This document shows positions 12,066 to 23,365 of a stretch of 64,000 bases of DNA, piece after piece. The notes under the pieces were generated by a model. It was not told the DNA's origin. It saw only the letters and a list, made by a program, of their open reading frames with translations, and ran no database searches. Position 1 is the stretch's first letter; each line of letters begins with the position of its first letter. The DNA comes from Chaetomium olivaceum (Eukaryota > Ascomycota > Sordariomycetes > Sordariales > Chaetomiaceae). The stretch covers positions 1-64,000 of the forward strand of contig JAYWVB010000029.1 in the NCBI GenBank assembly GCA_039881045.1, read 5' to 3'. A program made the translations under genes and the position numbers.

Positions 12066-12691
12066 AGAGGTGTGTAGGTACATGTATGTACATACATATT
12101 TTTTTTAGTTAGGGGGGGAAAGAGATGGATGGGGTTGGAATATGTACTGGGCTAGAGAGGGGCCTGGTTTGAAGAAAGGAATACAATATATATATAATTT
12201 TAGCCTGTAAATGAAGAGAGGAGAATCTACCGGATACAGCTACATACCCAGCCGTCTATATGTGAATAAAGTCCTCAGCGCATGCGCGAGACGATGGAAC
12301 GCAGCCATGCCTCCATGAAATGAAAAGTAGTAGCCGCCCCGTCCACCCCACTGTATCCCATTTTGTCGTAAAGTCGTTAAGGCATACCGCCGAATCGTTA
12401 AGCATGTCGTTAGTCATTGATGATGTTTTGGTCTTGTTCGTTAGGTCGTTAATCATAAGCCCAGCCAGTTGAGACGAAATAAGAAAACAGAAACAGAAAC
12501 TGCCACAACACCGCACCAGAGCTGGAACTCGTTCGTATACACCCCCTACCACAAAATCAACATGCCGCCCTGCCCTTCCGCTGCCATATTACCGCATCCC
12601 CTCGAGCACCGGCCTCTAGGTTCTGTCTGGCCTCCAACAACACCCCATACCCCCCTCCATAGGTAGGTAGGTTACTGCATCCCACCGCCAC
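12066..12691. other. Intergenic between convergent genes
   Basis: 3' flanks of the glycerate kinase gene (+) and the Ecm11-like gene (-). There is a short (TA)n run near 12187-12197. Nothing else is recognised. Confidence 0.65.
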
Positions 12692-14306
12692 TCAAAACTC
12701 AATGTCCACATCCTTCCCCTCCATCATCGTCTGGCCCTCCTGCCTGAGATCCTCCAACGTGCGCCCGATGCCCTCAATCTTCCCGCGCACGGCCTCCTCG
12801 CGCGCAGCGATCTCGTCCTCAAACTGCTGCACCAGCCGGCGCTTTGTCCGGCGCGCCTGCTTCAGCCGCAGCATGACCTCGCCAAACCGCGCCAGGAACC
12901 AGTCGCCGGCCTCGTCCCACTCGTCCACGTTGAGCCGCGCAAAGAACTCGTGCTGGTCCATGCTGCCTTTCCGCTTGTAGTGCTCCAGCCGCTCCTCGAT
13001 GCTGCCCCCCGCGGGCGGGACTGATGTTTGCTGCAGCGCGGCCGTCTGTGGGTCGAAGTCGAAGGATTGGCCGCGCAGGTCCGAGTAGCTCATGGCGTGC
13101 AGCTCGGCGTCGTTGTAGTCGAGGCTAGCGCGGCGCTTTCGGGAGGTGGTCGAGGCCGGGGCCGGGGCGGTTTCTTTGGCTGGGGACTTTTGCCGCCGGC
13201 TGGTCGACCGGCTGATGCTGAGGGGCGGAGGTGCCCCGCTGAGTAGGTTGGTTTGTTGTGCGAAGAGTTGTTTTTGTTGATATTGCGGCTGGCGGTTTGC
13301 GCGCGGTGTACGTTGGAGGGCTTCTTTGAGCGCCTCAGCGTCGAGGGTAGAGCTTGGCGAGGCAACGGCCGCCTTGGTGTTATTGAAGTCGCGATCTTCG
13401 AAGTCGATGTTGTCCAGGTTCTCGAACAACGTGGACCGCTTGTGCTGGGTGTCGCGTTCTTGCTCGCGTTGTCGTTCCCTCTCCCGTTCTATTTCCCGTT
13501 CTAATTCCCGGTCGCGCTCTCGTTGCCTCTCGCGTTCGCGTGACATACGTTCTTGGAACCTGATCTTGTCGATATGGCTAGCCGCATCTGCCTGCCTCTC
13601 AGGCGACAAGCTCACGCTCTGGGACCCTGGTGAATATGTCGGACCCGCCCGCTCCGAGGATGCGTTGCTCTTGATCTCGCGGTTGTCTCGGTATGCCAGC
13701 TTGGTGCGCCTCAGCCCGCTGGCCTTGGTGGGCGTCTCGAAAAGCTGACGGCCTTCATGGTATGGGTCGTCTTGCTTGACACTCTGGTCGTCGAAGATGC
13801 CGGCCGAAGTGGCATTGGTGGCCAAGGGAAGTGTCTCGGGGGCCTTCTGGGTATTGGGTGCCGGGATGACCTTGAGCACCCCGTTCTGCCGCAATGACAA
13901 ACGGCAGATTCTCGTCGTGTTTGGGCTGGGCGGCGCGCGTGGGCGGGGCCGGGAGAGCCCGCTGGGGCGGACCATCGCTGTAGTGGCGGCCGTGGCCTCC
14001 CTGGGGCACACGTAACCTCTCGGATGGAGCCCTGGATGGAGCCCTACTCTCGTTGTCGCCAAACATGGACGCCACAGTCGAGTCCTCCCACGCGTTGGGG
14101 CCCCGCTGGGCTTCCCGCGCCGTGTCTGAGGCGGACGTCCTGGTCCTCTGGAGTGGGTGGAGATGCTGCACGGGGAGGCTCATGGTCGCGGTTGGCTGCC
14201 CGGCTGGAGCCGTGTATCTGCCGGTCCTAGGTGCAGGTATTGATCTGGCAGTCGCGGGAGTCTCGGGCAGCTGCTTCTGCTGTTGCTCCTGCTGCTGCTG
14301 CTGTTG

Positions 14307-14337
<31 letters not shown>

Positions 14338-14588
14338 TGGCGTTCTTGCCGCGCCGCGATAATTTCGTGTGGGGGTTGCAGCTGTGGAAGCTGCGAGCCT
14401 GTCGCGGTCGCGTGGTTTGGCCCTTGCAAAACAGGCCCAGGCGTTGCCGCAGATTGGCCCACTCCTGCGGCCCGGGCACTGCTTGTGCCCCCGGTCTGGG
14501 GACCACCCACGCTTCCATCGGCCTGTCGCATAAACAAGCCGATCGACCCCAGCTTTTTCTTCGTTGTCGGCATCATCCTCAAACGCAT
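12692..14588 (-). CDS. Ecm11-domain protein, polyQ-rich
   Basis: The C-terminal block (FFARLNVDEWDEAGDWFLARF, then MLRLKQARRTKRRLVQQFEDE and a basic/acidic helix to GKDVDIEF) resembles the Ecm11 C-terminal domain. Yeast Ecm11 is a SUMOylated central-element protein of the meiotic synaptonemal complex; a meiotic role here is inferred. Ahead of it is a long R/E/Q-rich helix (about 13445-13555) and a Q-rich tract (14287-14340). The reading frame shifts once at 13889-13892: one extra base near GTCATT|GCGG separates two long open frames with the same composition, and removing it gives about 631 residues. The start could be the ATG at 14588 or in-frame ATGs at 14576/14573. The surrounding regions are disordered and fast-evolving, so the name rests on the C-terminal 120 residues. 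Confidence 0.7.
14287..14340 (-). repeat. CAG/CAA trinucleotide tract coding polyglutamine
   Basis: Runs of CTG and TTG on the + strand code about 18 consecutive Q in the Ecm11-like protein. The CAG/CAA mixture is interrupted, which usually limits slippage. Confidence 0.9.
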
Positions 14589-16399
14589 CGACGATCTGGC
14601 ACAAGCGCAAATCGGCGCGGGCGATGTTCAGGGGGAATGACTTGCAGGGGGATGACTGGCTGCCCGCGTCATGCAGTGTCCTGAATGCCCTTGATTGTTT
14701 GATTGTTTATTTGTTTACGTTCGGACAGGAGGTGCGACAAACAATGGATGGATGGAACGCGTCAGGGAGAGGTCGAAGCACTGGCATGCAGCTTGACAGA
14801 TGTCGAACAATGAGCCGCAAACCGCGCGGGGAGCCGCGACTCGGGTTATTATCTGCTTCAAACGATGTTGGGCGCCCTCTCTCGATTCGACGAGAAACCT
14901 GAGATGGGGCAACGGTGCAGTAGTGGGTTGCGAAGTGGTGTGGAGTGCTGGCCGGGTTCTGGCCTTGTTCGAATCATTCCAGTGTGGGAGTCCGGCATCG
15001 TTGAGGTGCGTGGTTCCAATGACAATGGCCCGGGAGATTCTTGACAGGGCCCGGCAGGGGTCGCACGCTAGCTCGACACGCTAATTTTTCTTCTCCCGCA
15101 CGCTGTCAGGTGAACGCTTAATGCAGGGTCCGCCAAAACGGCTCCAGCCGCCATGTCAACCTGCCACTCACCTTCACCAATTTCTTCCTCCTGCATCTGT
15201 TGACGGCTCCTGACAGGCTGCCCTGTTCTTCTCCCGCCTGCACCCGCAATGGATTGGATGGGCACGCCTCCCCCAGACTTTTGCTCCTCGACCATTGACA
15301 AATGGCCCAACGTTGAGACGGTTGTATTTCTCCCGCGAATCTGCACCATGCTACCGATGACTACCCAACGTCCCCCGCAATTTCCGAGGCCATAGGCGCC
15401 CGACGATGAACACACACCTCGAGTAGCGCCATCCAGTGACGTGGTTGGTCTGGCGGCGGACTGATGCCCAATCACCAATCGAGCGCAAAGAGCGCGGTGT
15501 CTCTCGAGTGAGTCGAGTCAACGGCCCGCTTGAACTCCTCAGTGCAAGGCGGCATGTCATGTCTTCCTACCCTACCACGGGGGTCATGATGTGGGAGTGG
15601 GCAGTTGCAGTTCTTCGCTCCGATCTAGGACGCGGGACCCCATGGGACCACCTATTAGAAGGGCGACGGGCGCAAGTGAAGCAAAGAAGCGAACGCAGAC
15701 CGCCACTCATCTCTTTTCCGTGAACTCCCCGTCGTATCAGACAGCAGCCCTGTCACCGCTTATGGGCCGGCGCACTCCGCTGAAGGACGACGCCGGTGGA
15801 GAGTCTCGAGGCGAGCGAGCATGTGATGGATGACTCCATTTGGCGGTGGCCTGTCCTGACTAGACGGGCCGAGAAGGTGACATCCATCTAGGGCTCCGAT
15901 TCGACCCGTTCCCCGCTCCTGATGGATGGCATAATGGTCTCATTCAATTTCTGATTCATTTTCTGCGGACGTGCGAGGGATGCGTGCATGTTGCCCAGTC
16001 TCGACAGGATGACCCCCATCAAGCCGGCTCCAAAAAGGCCCAGAACCGTTACCGGGTAAACGCAGTTATCCCGCGGGCGCACGGTTTACCATCCCATCCC
16101 GAGGCTAGCCCATGGATCCTCCAGGTCTCCTCAAGCCCCGGGTCCATCTCACCAGTCTTTCCGTGGGCTTGGGACGGAAACGTGGGGCGTCCGGGATCGG
16201 CAGTTGATCCGCCGCTTAGCGCAAGCGCCGGCCCCACGCTCGGCGGGGTGGGGGCGATAAGATAAGTGAAGAACCCCACCATAAACTCCGGGCCAGCCAT
16301 GGGGGGCGATTTCTAAGCCAAACACAACCACCAAAACCTTGGGACTGCATTCCTCACCAAGCAGCCCACATCGAGTAGCATCACCCGCACTCACCAATC
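14589..16399. other. Divergent intergenic region, Ecm11-like / nbp35
   Basis: A 1.8 kb promoter-like region between divergent starts. No open frame has protein-like features, and no RNA gene is recognised. Confidence 0.6.
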
Positions 16400-17431
16400 A
16401 TGGGGCCATCTTTAGAACCCCCCGAGTCCGTCCAGGACGTCCTCGCGAACCCGCTCAAGCAGAAACCACAGCTCGTCGCACCCGAGCCCGAACACTGCCC
16501 CGGCCCGGAATCGGAGCAGGCCGGCACAGCCGACTCATGCGCCGGGTGTCCCAACCAAGCGATATGCGCCTCAGCACCCAAGGGCCCGGACCCCGATCTC
16601 CCCGCCATCACGGCACGGCTCGCGGGCGTCAAACACAAGATCCTCGTGCTCAGCGGCAAGGGCGGGGTGGGCAAGAGTACGCTGACGGCGCAGCTGGCGC
16701 AGGCGCTGGCGACGAACCCGGATGCGACGGTGGGCGTCATGGACACGGACATCTGCGGGCCCAGCATCCCAAAAATGCTCGGCGTCGAAGCCGAGACCAT
16801 CCACGTCAGCGGCTCTGGGTGGTCCCCCGTCTGGGCCACCGACAACCTCGCCGTCATGTCCATCCAGTTCATGCTGCCCAACCGTGATGATGCTATCATC
16901 TGGCGTGGCCCGAAAAAGAATGGGTTGATTAAGCAGTTTTTGAAGGATGTCGAGTGGGGGGACTTGGATTTCCTGCTGGTGGACACCCCGCCGGGCACGA
17001 GCGACGAGCACCTGAGCGTGAACACCTTTTTGAAGGAGAGCAAGATCGAGGGGGCTGTGGTGGTCACCACCCCGCAGGAGGTGTCGCTGCTGGACGTGCG
17101 GAAGGAGATTGACTTTTGCCGGAAGGCGGGCATCCGGATCCTGGGGCTGGTCGAGAACATGTCGCTGTTCGTGTGTCCCAAGTGCACGCACGCGACCGAG
17201 ATCTTCCAGGCGACGACGGGCGGGGCCGGGCGCTAGCAACGGAGATGGGGATTCCGTTCCTGGGTGCGGTACCACTGGACCCGCGGCTGGGCATGGCGTG
17301 CGTGCGACTATGGCGAGAGCTTCTTTGACTCGTTCCCGGACAGCCCCGCGTGTCTAGCGTTGAAGCAGGTGGTCAGGGGGTTGGCAGGGCAGATTGGTCT
17401 TGACCCGAAGGAGGTGGTGCCGGAGGGCTAG
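16400..17431 (+). CDS. nbp35: Cytosolic Fe-S cluster assembly scaffold Nbp35 (NUBP1)
   Basis: Single exon. The N-terminus has the CX13CX2CX5C cluster motif (HC...SCAGCPNQAIC) that separates Nbp35 from Cfd1. The Walker A deviant motif LSGKGGVGKST and LLVDTPPGTSDEH define the Mrp/NBP35 P-loop ATPase family, and NMSLFVCPKC is the C-terminal bridging cysteine pair. With Cfd1 it builds 4Fe-4S clusters for cytosolic and nuclear proteins. The frame breaks twice. A base appears missing near 17228-17235 (after the TTGGAG coding). Near 17298-17305 the bases GTGC occur twice in tandem, which shifts the frame again. Past the second break the tail DYGESFFDSFPDSPA fits the family. Correcting both gives 342 residues. 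An essential gene with intact downstream homology argues for sequence error over pseudogenisation. Confidence 0.92.
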
Positions 17432-17556
17432 CTGTATAATGCCTAGAATAAACAAAAAATAGCCCATTTATCGTTGAAGAAGATCATCATTCGTAATGTC
17501 CGCCCTTGCGCAGCGCTTCCCTCCCTCCCCCACCCTATCGTTTCCCCGTTGCAAAT

Positions 17557-18294
17557 CTAAAGAGATGCCAGCTTGTCGGGAACCTCCTCCAACTCCTCAG
17601 CGCTCTCCAGGTCCAGAATCCGTGTTACTTCGCTCGTGTTCCGCATCAGCTCCTTGGCCCCGGCGTACAGCATGCGCAGCTCGCTGTTGCACGTTGTCGG
17701 CAAATAGTAGAGCATGACGTAGGGGACGGAGAGTCGGCCGGAGGGCTGCGGTAAGAAACCAAGTCAACTTTGTACCTCATCTTTCATCGACACGCCCCTT
17801 GTAGGTGTAACGTAGTATGGGAGGTAATGGTTTGGTCGACATACCAGAGTCAGCGGGTAGCTCAGCAGCACAAAACGCGGCGCGTGGTCTGGCAGGTCGT
17901 CGGCGAGCTCGTCCAGGGACTTGTACACTGTCTGGTCTTCATCCTGTCGTATTTCCTTAGTTTGCTTATCGATCATGTCTGGACGGGTAAAATGTTAGCT
18001 GGCTGACTTCCTCGGTGAGTCTCGAGGTCGGGGGGTGGGCAGGTGAAGACAAGGAAAGTGTCGCGAGACATACATACAGATGACGGCCTGGGGGTCGTTG
18101 GCCCGCGATGTTCCTAGACGGAACTTGCGCAGGTGGTCTTTTGTCTCTTGCGAGAAGGTGTATAGCCTCGCTTCGGAACTCTAGGGGGGAGCTGTTAGTT
18201 GGAGGACTCTTCGGAGGCGCCATCGACCCCCGTATGAAGGAGACATTTGAGGCTCCCCGTTGGTTTTGTGAGACTGTAGGGAGTGGCATACCAT
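17557..18294 (-). CDS. Glia maturation factor / Aim7-like ADF-homology protein
   Basis: Four exons: 18294-18292 (the ATG alone), 18180-18078, 17978-17845 and 17745-17557, totalling 142 residues, the usual GMF length. One ADF-H domain starts SEARLYTFSQETKDHLRKFR. It runs through YKSLDELADDLPD, RFVLLSYPLTL and the exon 4 block VPYVMLYYLPTTCNSELRML, to the end KLASL. GMF proteins bind Arp2/3 and promote debranching of actin networks rather than severing filaments. The first coding exon is only three bases, fixed by GTATGC directly after ATG and CCTAG before AGT. The gene converges with nbp35, with 125 nt between the stops. Confidence 0.92.
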
Positions 18295-18581
18295 GGTGAT
18301 AATCCAGTCGTTTGTCTGGTTTGTTAATACCTCTGCCACGTTGGAGCTTGGTGATCAACTTGCGTCAGTCGTGGTTTGAGGTGGGGTGCATGCCAGAGTG
18401 CCCCGCATTCAGTGTTTCGCTGGCCCACCCCACTCCGTCACAGCAGAGCCGAGCAATCGCCCCGGGTGCCTGGAACTGGAACCCGAGCAAGTTCGGTGTC
18501 CGCTCATCTGCCGCGTTATAGATTGTTACATACATGCAGCAAGCACGCCCGATCCTTGTAACAGCCTACACAGACGACCAC
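18295..18581. promoter_or_regulatory. Compact bidirectional promoter, GMF / MoCF-domain gene
   Basis: Only 287 nt separate the divergent GMF and MoCF-domain start codons, so the promoters must overlap. The region would shrink to 239 nt if the in-frame ATG at 18534 is used for the + strand gene. Confidence 0.55.
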
Positions 18582-19984
18582 ATGTCCTCGCGTTTATCCC
18601 AACTATCACGCCATTTCTCACGCTCGCTCCCTAATCTCGGTCATTCATCTGCCGCAGCAAGAAGGACAGCTGTAACCAGTGCAATGGCGTCGGGGGTTAC
18701 AGCAAGTGAGCGAGCCACAAGAAAGATTAACACGGCAGCATGTCTCGTCATTGGCGATGAAGTGCTGGGTGGAAAGGCAGGTTAGAAGATTGGCTGGTAG
18801 ATTGCTGAGGCTGACTGGTGGTGCTGTAGACCAAAGACGTGAGTTACTCTACTACGTAGAATGACTACCTCGGGTAGCTATCTGAGACTGACACAGAGGG
18901 GAAGACCAACTCGCACTCTTTTGCCAAATGGTGTTTCGGTTTAGGAATTGTATGTCTCCTTCTTGCGTGTTTTACGGCATGCCACTTACCAAACCTACCA
19001 GAGCCTAAAACGGGTCGAAGTCATCGAGGACGATGAAGCCGAGATCGTCGAGGCCGTCCGCCGTATGAGCGAGCGATATGACTTTGTAGTGACAAGGCAA
19101 GTCTCCTCGCAAACAATCCCCTGAGTTTCTCCTACTAACCCTCCTCAGCGGCGGTATTGGCCCAACGTAGGCCACCTCCTTTAACCTCATCCCTCCCAAT
19201 ACTTACCATGCCAGCCACGATGACATCACCTACAAGTCAATAGCCAAGGCCTTCAACCTGCCCCTAGTCCTCCACAAGGAGGCCTACGCGTTGATGAAGC
19301 AAATCTCCAAGCCGACGCCCGACCAGCCCGCCTTCAACTGGGACGAGGACACACCCGCACGGCGTGCCAAACTGCGCATGGTCGAGCTGCCCACCGACAC
19401 GAGCCGGCCGCTCGAGGAACAGTTCCTGTTCCCCTGCAAGGACTTGTGGGTGCCCATTGCCGTGGTCAATGGCAACGTGCACGTGCTGCCTGGCATCCCC
19501 AGACTATGTAAGCGCCTTCTCGTTCCTGGCGGTGTCGTCGCTATCTCCAACGGAGTGTGTGCTGATATGAAGACACATAGTCACCCAGCTTCTCAAGGGC
19601 ATGACGCCCTCCATACTTCCTCGCCTGACGGACCCGGAGGGCAAGGGGATCGTGCGAGTTAGTATTTTGACGCCTCTGGCCGAGAGCACTGTGGCCGAGT
19701 ATCTCACGGAGCTGGCCGCGCGTGTCGAGCCCAAGGGCGTTAAAGTCGGGAGCTATCCGCGGTGGGGCAAGAAGAAGAATATCGTGACGCTAGTGGGGAG
19801 GTATGTATCGTCTCTATCGGCGCGTAAGTTCGGTGTGATGCGAGGGGAGGCTGACCGGTCATACAGGGACAAGGAATATCTAGAAACGATCACACCCGAG
19901 GTGCTGTTCTATGTGAGGGGAACGCTGATAACGGCAGGGAAGGAGGAGGAAGTTGGGGATGATGAAGTGGAAGAATCGAAGTGA
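18582..19984 (+). CDS. MoCF/molybdopterin-binding domain protein (CinA/FLAD1-N-like), possibly mitochondrial
   Basis: Eight exons: 18582-18776, 18830-18838, 18905-18949, 19002-19096, 19149-19166, 19215-19507, 19581-19800, 19867-19984, all in phase, giving 330 residues. The domain opens with CLVIGDEVLGGK, then TKD-TNSHSFAKWCF, matching the GDEhhxGxxxDTN signature of MoCF_biosynth domains. GGIGPTHDDIT and the PGIP motif follow. Such stand-alone fungal proteins resemble CinA and the N-terminal (FAD-hydrolysing) domain of FAD synthase; the substrate is not evident here. The first 35 residues are rich in R/S and lack acidic residues, like a mitochondrial presequence. Two introns (18777-18829 and 19097-19148) begin with GC. 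Exon 2 is only 9 nt and exon 5 only 18 nt. An in-frame ATG at 18534 is an alternative start. Confidence 0.85.
18830..18838 (+). other. 9-nt microexon of the MoCF-domain gene
   Basis: ACCAAAGAC is flanked by ...CTGTAG before and GTGAGT after, and codes TKD. Joined to the neighbours it completes GGK-TKD-TNS, the conserved D of the DTN signature. Skipping it keeps the frame but deletes that D. Confidence 0.8.
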
Positions 19985-22900
19985 CAAATTCGGCCCGGCC
20001 ACTGGTCATAATGGAAAGCAATAATAGACATTGGCTCGACTCCATCCTGCGAAACCTGGTGATACATGAAAGACCTGGTGATAAGAGACCTGGGTCGTCC
20101 TTTGGCCGTACAGTGCGCGGTTTGCAAGCGAGAGCGGATCTTTGTTCGCCTACACAGGCGGCAAATTAAATACGGGATGGTGTCACTCCCACGGGTCCCA
20201 TGGCGTGAATTGCTTTCCCTATTCGGCGCCCCTTCGGCGGGCAATTTTCTAGACTACTTCTAGAAGGGCTGATGACCGTCGGATAGAATAGGGGGTGCCA
20301 CAGTGAGGCGAAAGTCCGGGGAGTTTCGGGTGTGATGCTGGTGTTCCTCCACCAGTTTTCGACCTCTTGGTCTTGTCTTGGTCTGATAGCACCCCTGAAG
20401 GTGATTTTGTTTCATTCGAGATGGGGCCTTGGCGACGGAGCAAAAGGAAGCTAGCGCACAGACAACCCCACATATCCATATCGGGGAGTCTTGACCACAA
20501 GTTTTCTTGGGGTTTGGTTTTGGGTGTTGTGGTTCTTCAGTTTTCTTGAAAATGGCTAGAGGGGGGAAAGCAACCACAGCGTCACGTCAAACAGATCCTA
20601 TCTAGGATGGGTCACCGAGCCCGAGCCCCCAACACGGGTTTCGCCGTTTTCAAAAAAGGAGAGCTGCGTTAATTACCCCACAAAAGCAACCGGAAGTGGT
20701 AATATCAGGTGTGGGGAACTCCAATCCAAAAACATCCCACTTCCCGTCTTGTCCCCTGCTTCTCAAACGAAGCTTCTCTCTCCCGACCCGCAATATCGCA
20801 GGGATGGCAAGCGCACCGCATTTGCGACGGACGACAGCGTCACGCCCCAGGCAGGCAGGCCCGGGAAAGTCACGATGCAGAAAACCTGGGTTCCTCTTGT
20901 GTTCCAGCGGAAGCGCAGTTGCGGCACAGAAAACGGGCCCGAATCGGCCACCCCGGTTCCATTCCTCGGCAAGATGTGATCAGTCGAGTCGGTCACTTTC
21001 TCATCACAGCTGTTTACGCCGGTCTGGCGTGTCTGGTGTCATTCACTCCAATTTGGCAGCACACACGTGCTGGCTAGCTAATAGAGCAACGCGCTTCATC
21101 GGGTCGCTACAACCCAAGACTGTCGATCAACCTGGCCATATTGGTGAGACGTGAAAGCGGCGCGCTGAATCTCGGCTCCTGGCTCCCTCTGGCCAAAAAA
21201 AAATGTTACACCAAAAATAAAGAAGACAAAAAAAAGTCGGGGATTTTGTTCCACTTCGTTTTCTTAAGTTCAGGTCCGATTTGACCGAGGAATATCGCAT
21301 CAAGCCAGTTCTGTGTATGTACTTTTGGTATATTGGTTTTTTTGCCCAGAAGGAGGCTGGTTACCAACGAGTCAACTACTTAGCCGCCTACGAGAGCATT
21401 TCTGTTGATCAGGAATTGGCAACTATGGACGAAGGATGGTATGGCGGCGCTTCCGGTGCGTCATGGAACTACCCAACTAAGATATCCCGTCCCAAACGAT
21501 CCTGTCCGCCACACTTCTCCGGGATGGTCGTGCCGGCCAAACAAGCGAGTGCCCTCCCTCAGATCCAGCAGCGCATGTCGCACGCAGTCGGTTCGTCTGA
21601 ATTGGGGGTTTCGGCCTAAACGCGGGACGTCTGTTCCAATTACGGATCACAAAACTTACCCTGCCGAGGAGCATGCGGCAGAGTTCTGGAAGCCACCCCT
21701 TCTGCGTTGCATTCGATCCCCAGGCTGAGTCTGAGTGGAGTGATGCGAGCCACCATCCACAACGGCGCAGTCATCCTGATCGTGTCGCGTGGACAAGAAA
21801 GAAAAAGAAGAAAAAAGTGCGTCATTCGTAGAGGTGGCTGACTGCTGACATCAGGCCGACCTGAGGTCCCGCATGGAGTAAGGCGATGAGGCTCTCGCCA
21901 GGCTGTCGTCAGCCCTACCCACAGTCGAGCCACAGCGGCGAATTGAAGCCGCGGTCTTCGTTGCTTGATGGCGCGGACCGCGGACCCAACAGCAGGAACT
22001 TCCAGGGCTTAGCTGGGGTTCTGTTTGGCCGGGTCTCCACGCGGACAGCCGCTCGCGCATCCTGCAGCAAGGCGGGGCCCAGGACCGCTCTGCATCAGTG
22101 CCTGACATGCCTAGATCGAAACTCGATATTTCTGTGGGAGAGGGCCACTTCCCCGTCGATTCCGGGTCGTCCCATAACTGTCATGGGTGGAATTGTTCGT
22201 CTGGTCGGGGGCAATCTTCACTAGTTACAGTAAACCAGTCGACACTGACGATATTCGTAGTTGACAAGCAATATGCTTGTACCCTGCCCGGGCCCCGAGA
22301 ACCTTCACCGTCCTTGTTCAGGGACCAGGGCGCTTGCATGTGGGGTGGGCCAACAACCACGTCTACCACAGATTGCTTGTGAAAGGTGAGAGAAGGTCTG
22401 TCCTCGCCTTGTCACTGGTGACGTGTTACTTATCTTCACTTTGCCTCACCATTTTGACAGCTAGGCAGGCCCAAAGCTCGACCCCGACTAAGAGGTAAGG
22501 TAGGATTGTGCCCGTGGCCTGGTAGGTACCTAGGTAGTTATCGTGAAGTTCGCTCGGTCTGCCACAGTGCGAGGGCAAAAAGAACAATTTGCCAATCGCC
22601 AAAGCAGGCAAGTCCAGCTGATGGATGGTGCCGTCGGCACATGGGTACCTTTGTCCCCCACTGTCTGGCGCCGTGGCATTCGCGAATCAGAAGGGGAGTG
22701 AGGCTGGCCCACCACTTGCCCCCAGGAAGGCACACGGACCCCTTTCCACTCTACGCCTAGCTGCCTTGGCCTGCAGCTCTTCCTCTTCCGCCGCGCCTTT
22801 GAACTTGACCTTCCCTGGCCAGCAAGCACAGCGGCTCTTCCAGCGTAATCTCGATTTCTCAAGTTGTTTTTTCCCGTGCAGTTCTTCCTCCTTCAACCCT

Positions 22901-23365
22901 GAACCGACCGACCTGCCTGCCGTGATCACCATCACACGTCGCTCGACCGATAACCACCAGGTCACCACAGCTTCGGCAGGACCAAAGGCAAGCAACACCA
23001 GCCCCCCGGCCAGTTCCAGAGAAATTCGATTGCCGATCTCCACACAATCCAAAGGGGTGTGTTCGCCTCGCGTCCACTTCGGACCATCGCGCAAGCGCCT
23101 GCTCTCTTCCAGACGGCAATTCCTCCCAAAACCAATGTCAGTACCAGCATCCCCCCTCTACCCGTTTGGTGACCAACACCGATCGGAACCATCCTGTGCG
23201 AGGTTGGCGACCGACTCGATACATTCGTCATATCGAAGAGCGGTGTTCCTGGTCGGAGGGAGAACCTCGGCCTTTTTCTTTAATCAACTGGACTAACAGC
23301 CATAGTTTTTCAAGTCGTCTTCTTTTTTCTCTCCATTCCTTTCTCAGTTCACACAGTCGCAAAGA
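19985..23365. other. Intergenic, upstream of ras-1
   Basis: A 3.4 kb stretch with no recognisable coding, RNA or transposon sequence. Open frames over 100 codons occur (for example 22625-23296) but have arginine/serine-rich shadow-like composition. The last several hundred bases are CT-rich in parts and are probably the long ras-1 promoter and leader. Confidence 0.6.

Noticed and set aside
22625..23296. Open frame of 223 codons just before ras-1
   Set aside because: The composition is R/S/P-rich with no domain; overlapping frames on the other strand look alike. It is best explained as promoter/leader sequence.
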